DNA from: Ptychodera flava
Taxonomy: Eukaryota; Hemichordata; Enteropneusta; Ptychoderidae
NCBI RefSeq assembly: GCF_041260155.1
Contig: NC_091944.1
Span: 27,699,832 to 27,763,831, forward strand
DNA length: 64,000 bases
Direction of reading: 5' to 3'
Below, one piece after another: positions 63,826 to 64,000 of this stretch. How positions within the stretch are numbered: position 1 is the stretch's first letter; the number at the start of each line of letters is the position of its first letter. The notes under the pieces were generated by a model, which saw only the letters and a list, made by a program, of their open reading frames with translations, did no database searches and was not told the DNA's origin. The translations under genes and the position numbers were made by a program.

Positions 63826-64000
63826 CATGCCTGAAATATAAATTTATTTGAAACTATATTTAATGACTTCTTTCCACAGTTTTATAGCCTTCGTAGGCAA
63901 TCTTTAGACGAGAATACAACTTTGCAACCACTTGTAGTCTATTGTTACTATTATTCATGAAATACACAACCAAAGAATGATTTTCTTTATAACATATACA

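Overview
The window looks like nuclear DNA of an invertebrate animal. Genes are split by GT-AG introns, the sequence is AT-rich, and transposon fossils and microsatellites are dense. No operon-like structure, rRNA or CRISPR array is visible. The repeat style (long palindromic MITEs, G-run-ended elements, satellite-cored elements) and multi-copy SLC16-type transporters fit a marine invertebrate, perhaps a hemichordate or other deuterostome. That placement is an impression, not a demonstration.

The genic content is one family. Four monocarboxylate-transporter-like (SLC16/MCT, major facilitator superfamily) genes lie head to tail on the minus strand. Gene A (5227-8383) is diverged and shows only exons 1-4. 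Genes B (24280-31703), C (40138-46403) and D (59210 to beyond the right edge) are recent copies. Reconstructed exon lengths for C are 208, 186, 599, 205, 165 and 224 bases, giving 528 codons plus stop with consistent phases. B has the same architecture, but a 4-base deletion in exon 1 shifts the frame. D shows exons 3-6; its exon 2 should begin about ten bases past the window end.

B, C and D sit in direct tandem units of roughly 14-18 kb (about 16040-31830, 32507-46520, 46601-64000), each holding the gene and its long 3' intergenic tract. Elements present in one unit and absent from the matching place in another give internal empty-site controls. Elements recognised this way include Harbinger-like TWA-target elements (23077-23878, 27692-30006, 34002-35779, 50882-52682), hAT-like fold-backs (43556-44257, 44613-45097, 47958-48475, 52833-52972), a TTAA-flanked fold-back (60001-60603) and two satellite-cored elements in opposite orientation (49346-50857, 53518-55084). 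Palindromic elements with 10-base target duplications (22173-22335, 32229-32380, 38825-39008) are also present.

Left of the array, a CR1/L2-type LINE (128-3401) has inserted into a ~105-base minisatellite, and a short non-coding LTR-element fossil (9983-12792) lies upstream of gene A. Just before the first unit, 15373-15852 holds a dense run of more than ten short hyphenated palindromes with different arm sequences. I cannot assign it to any known feature type, and it is the most unusual signal here.

No multi-gene pathway is visible. The shared theme is expansion of one transporter family by unequal exchange between repeat-rich units, with continuing transposon insertion into introns and spacers.
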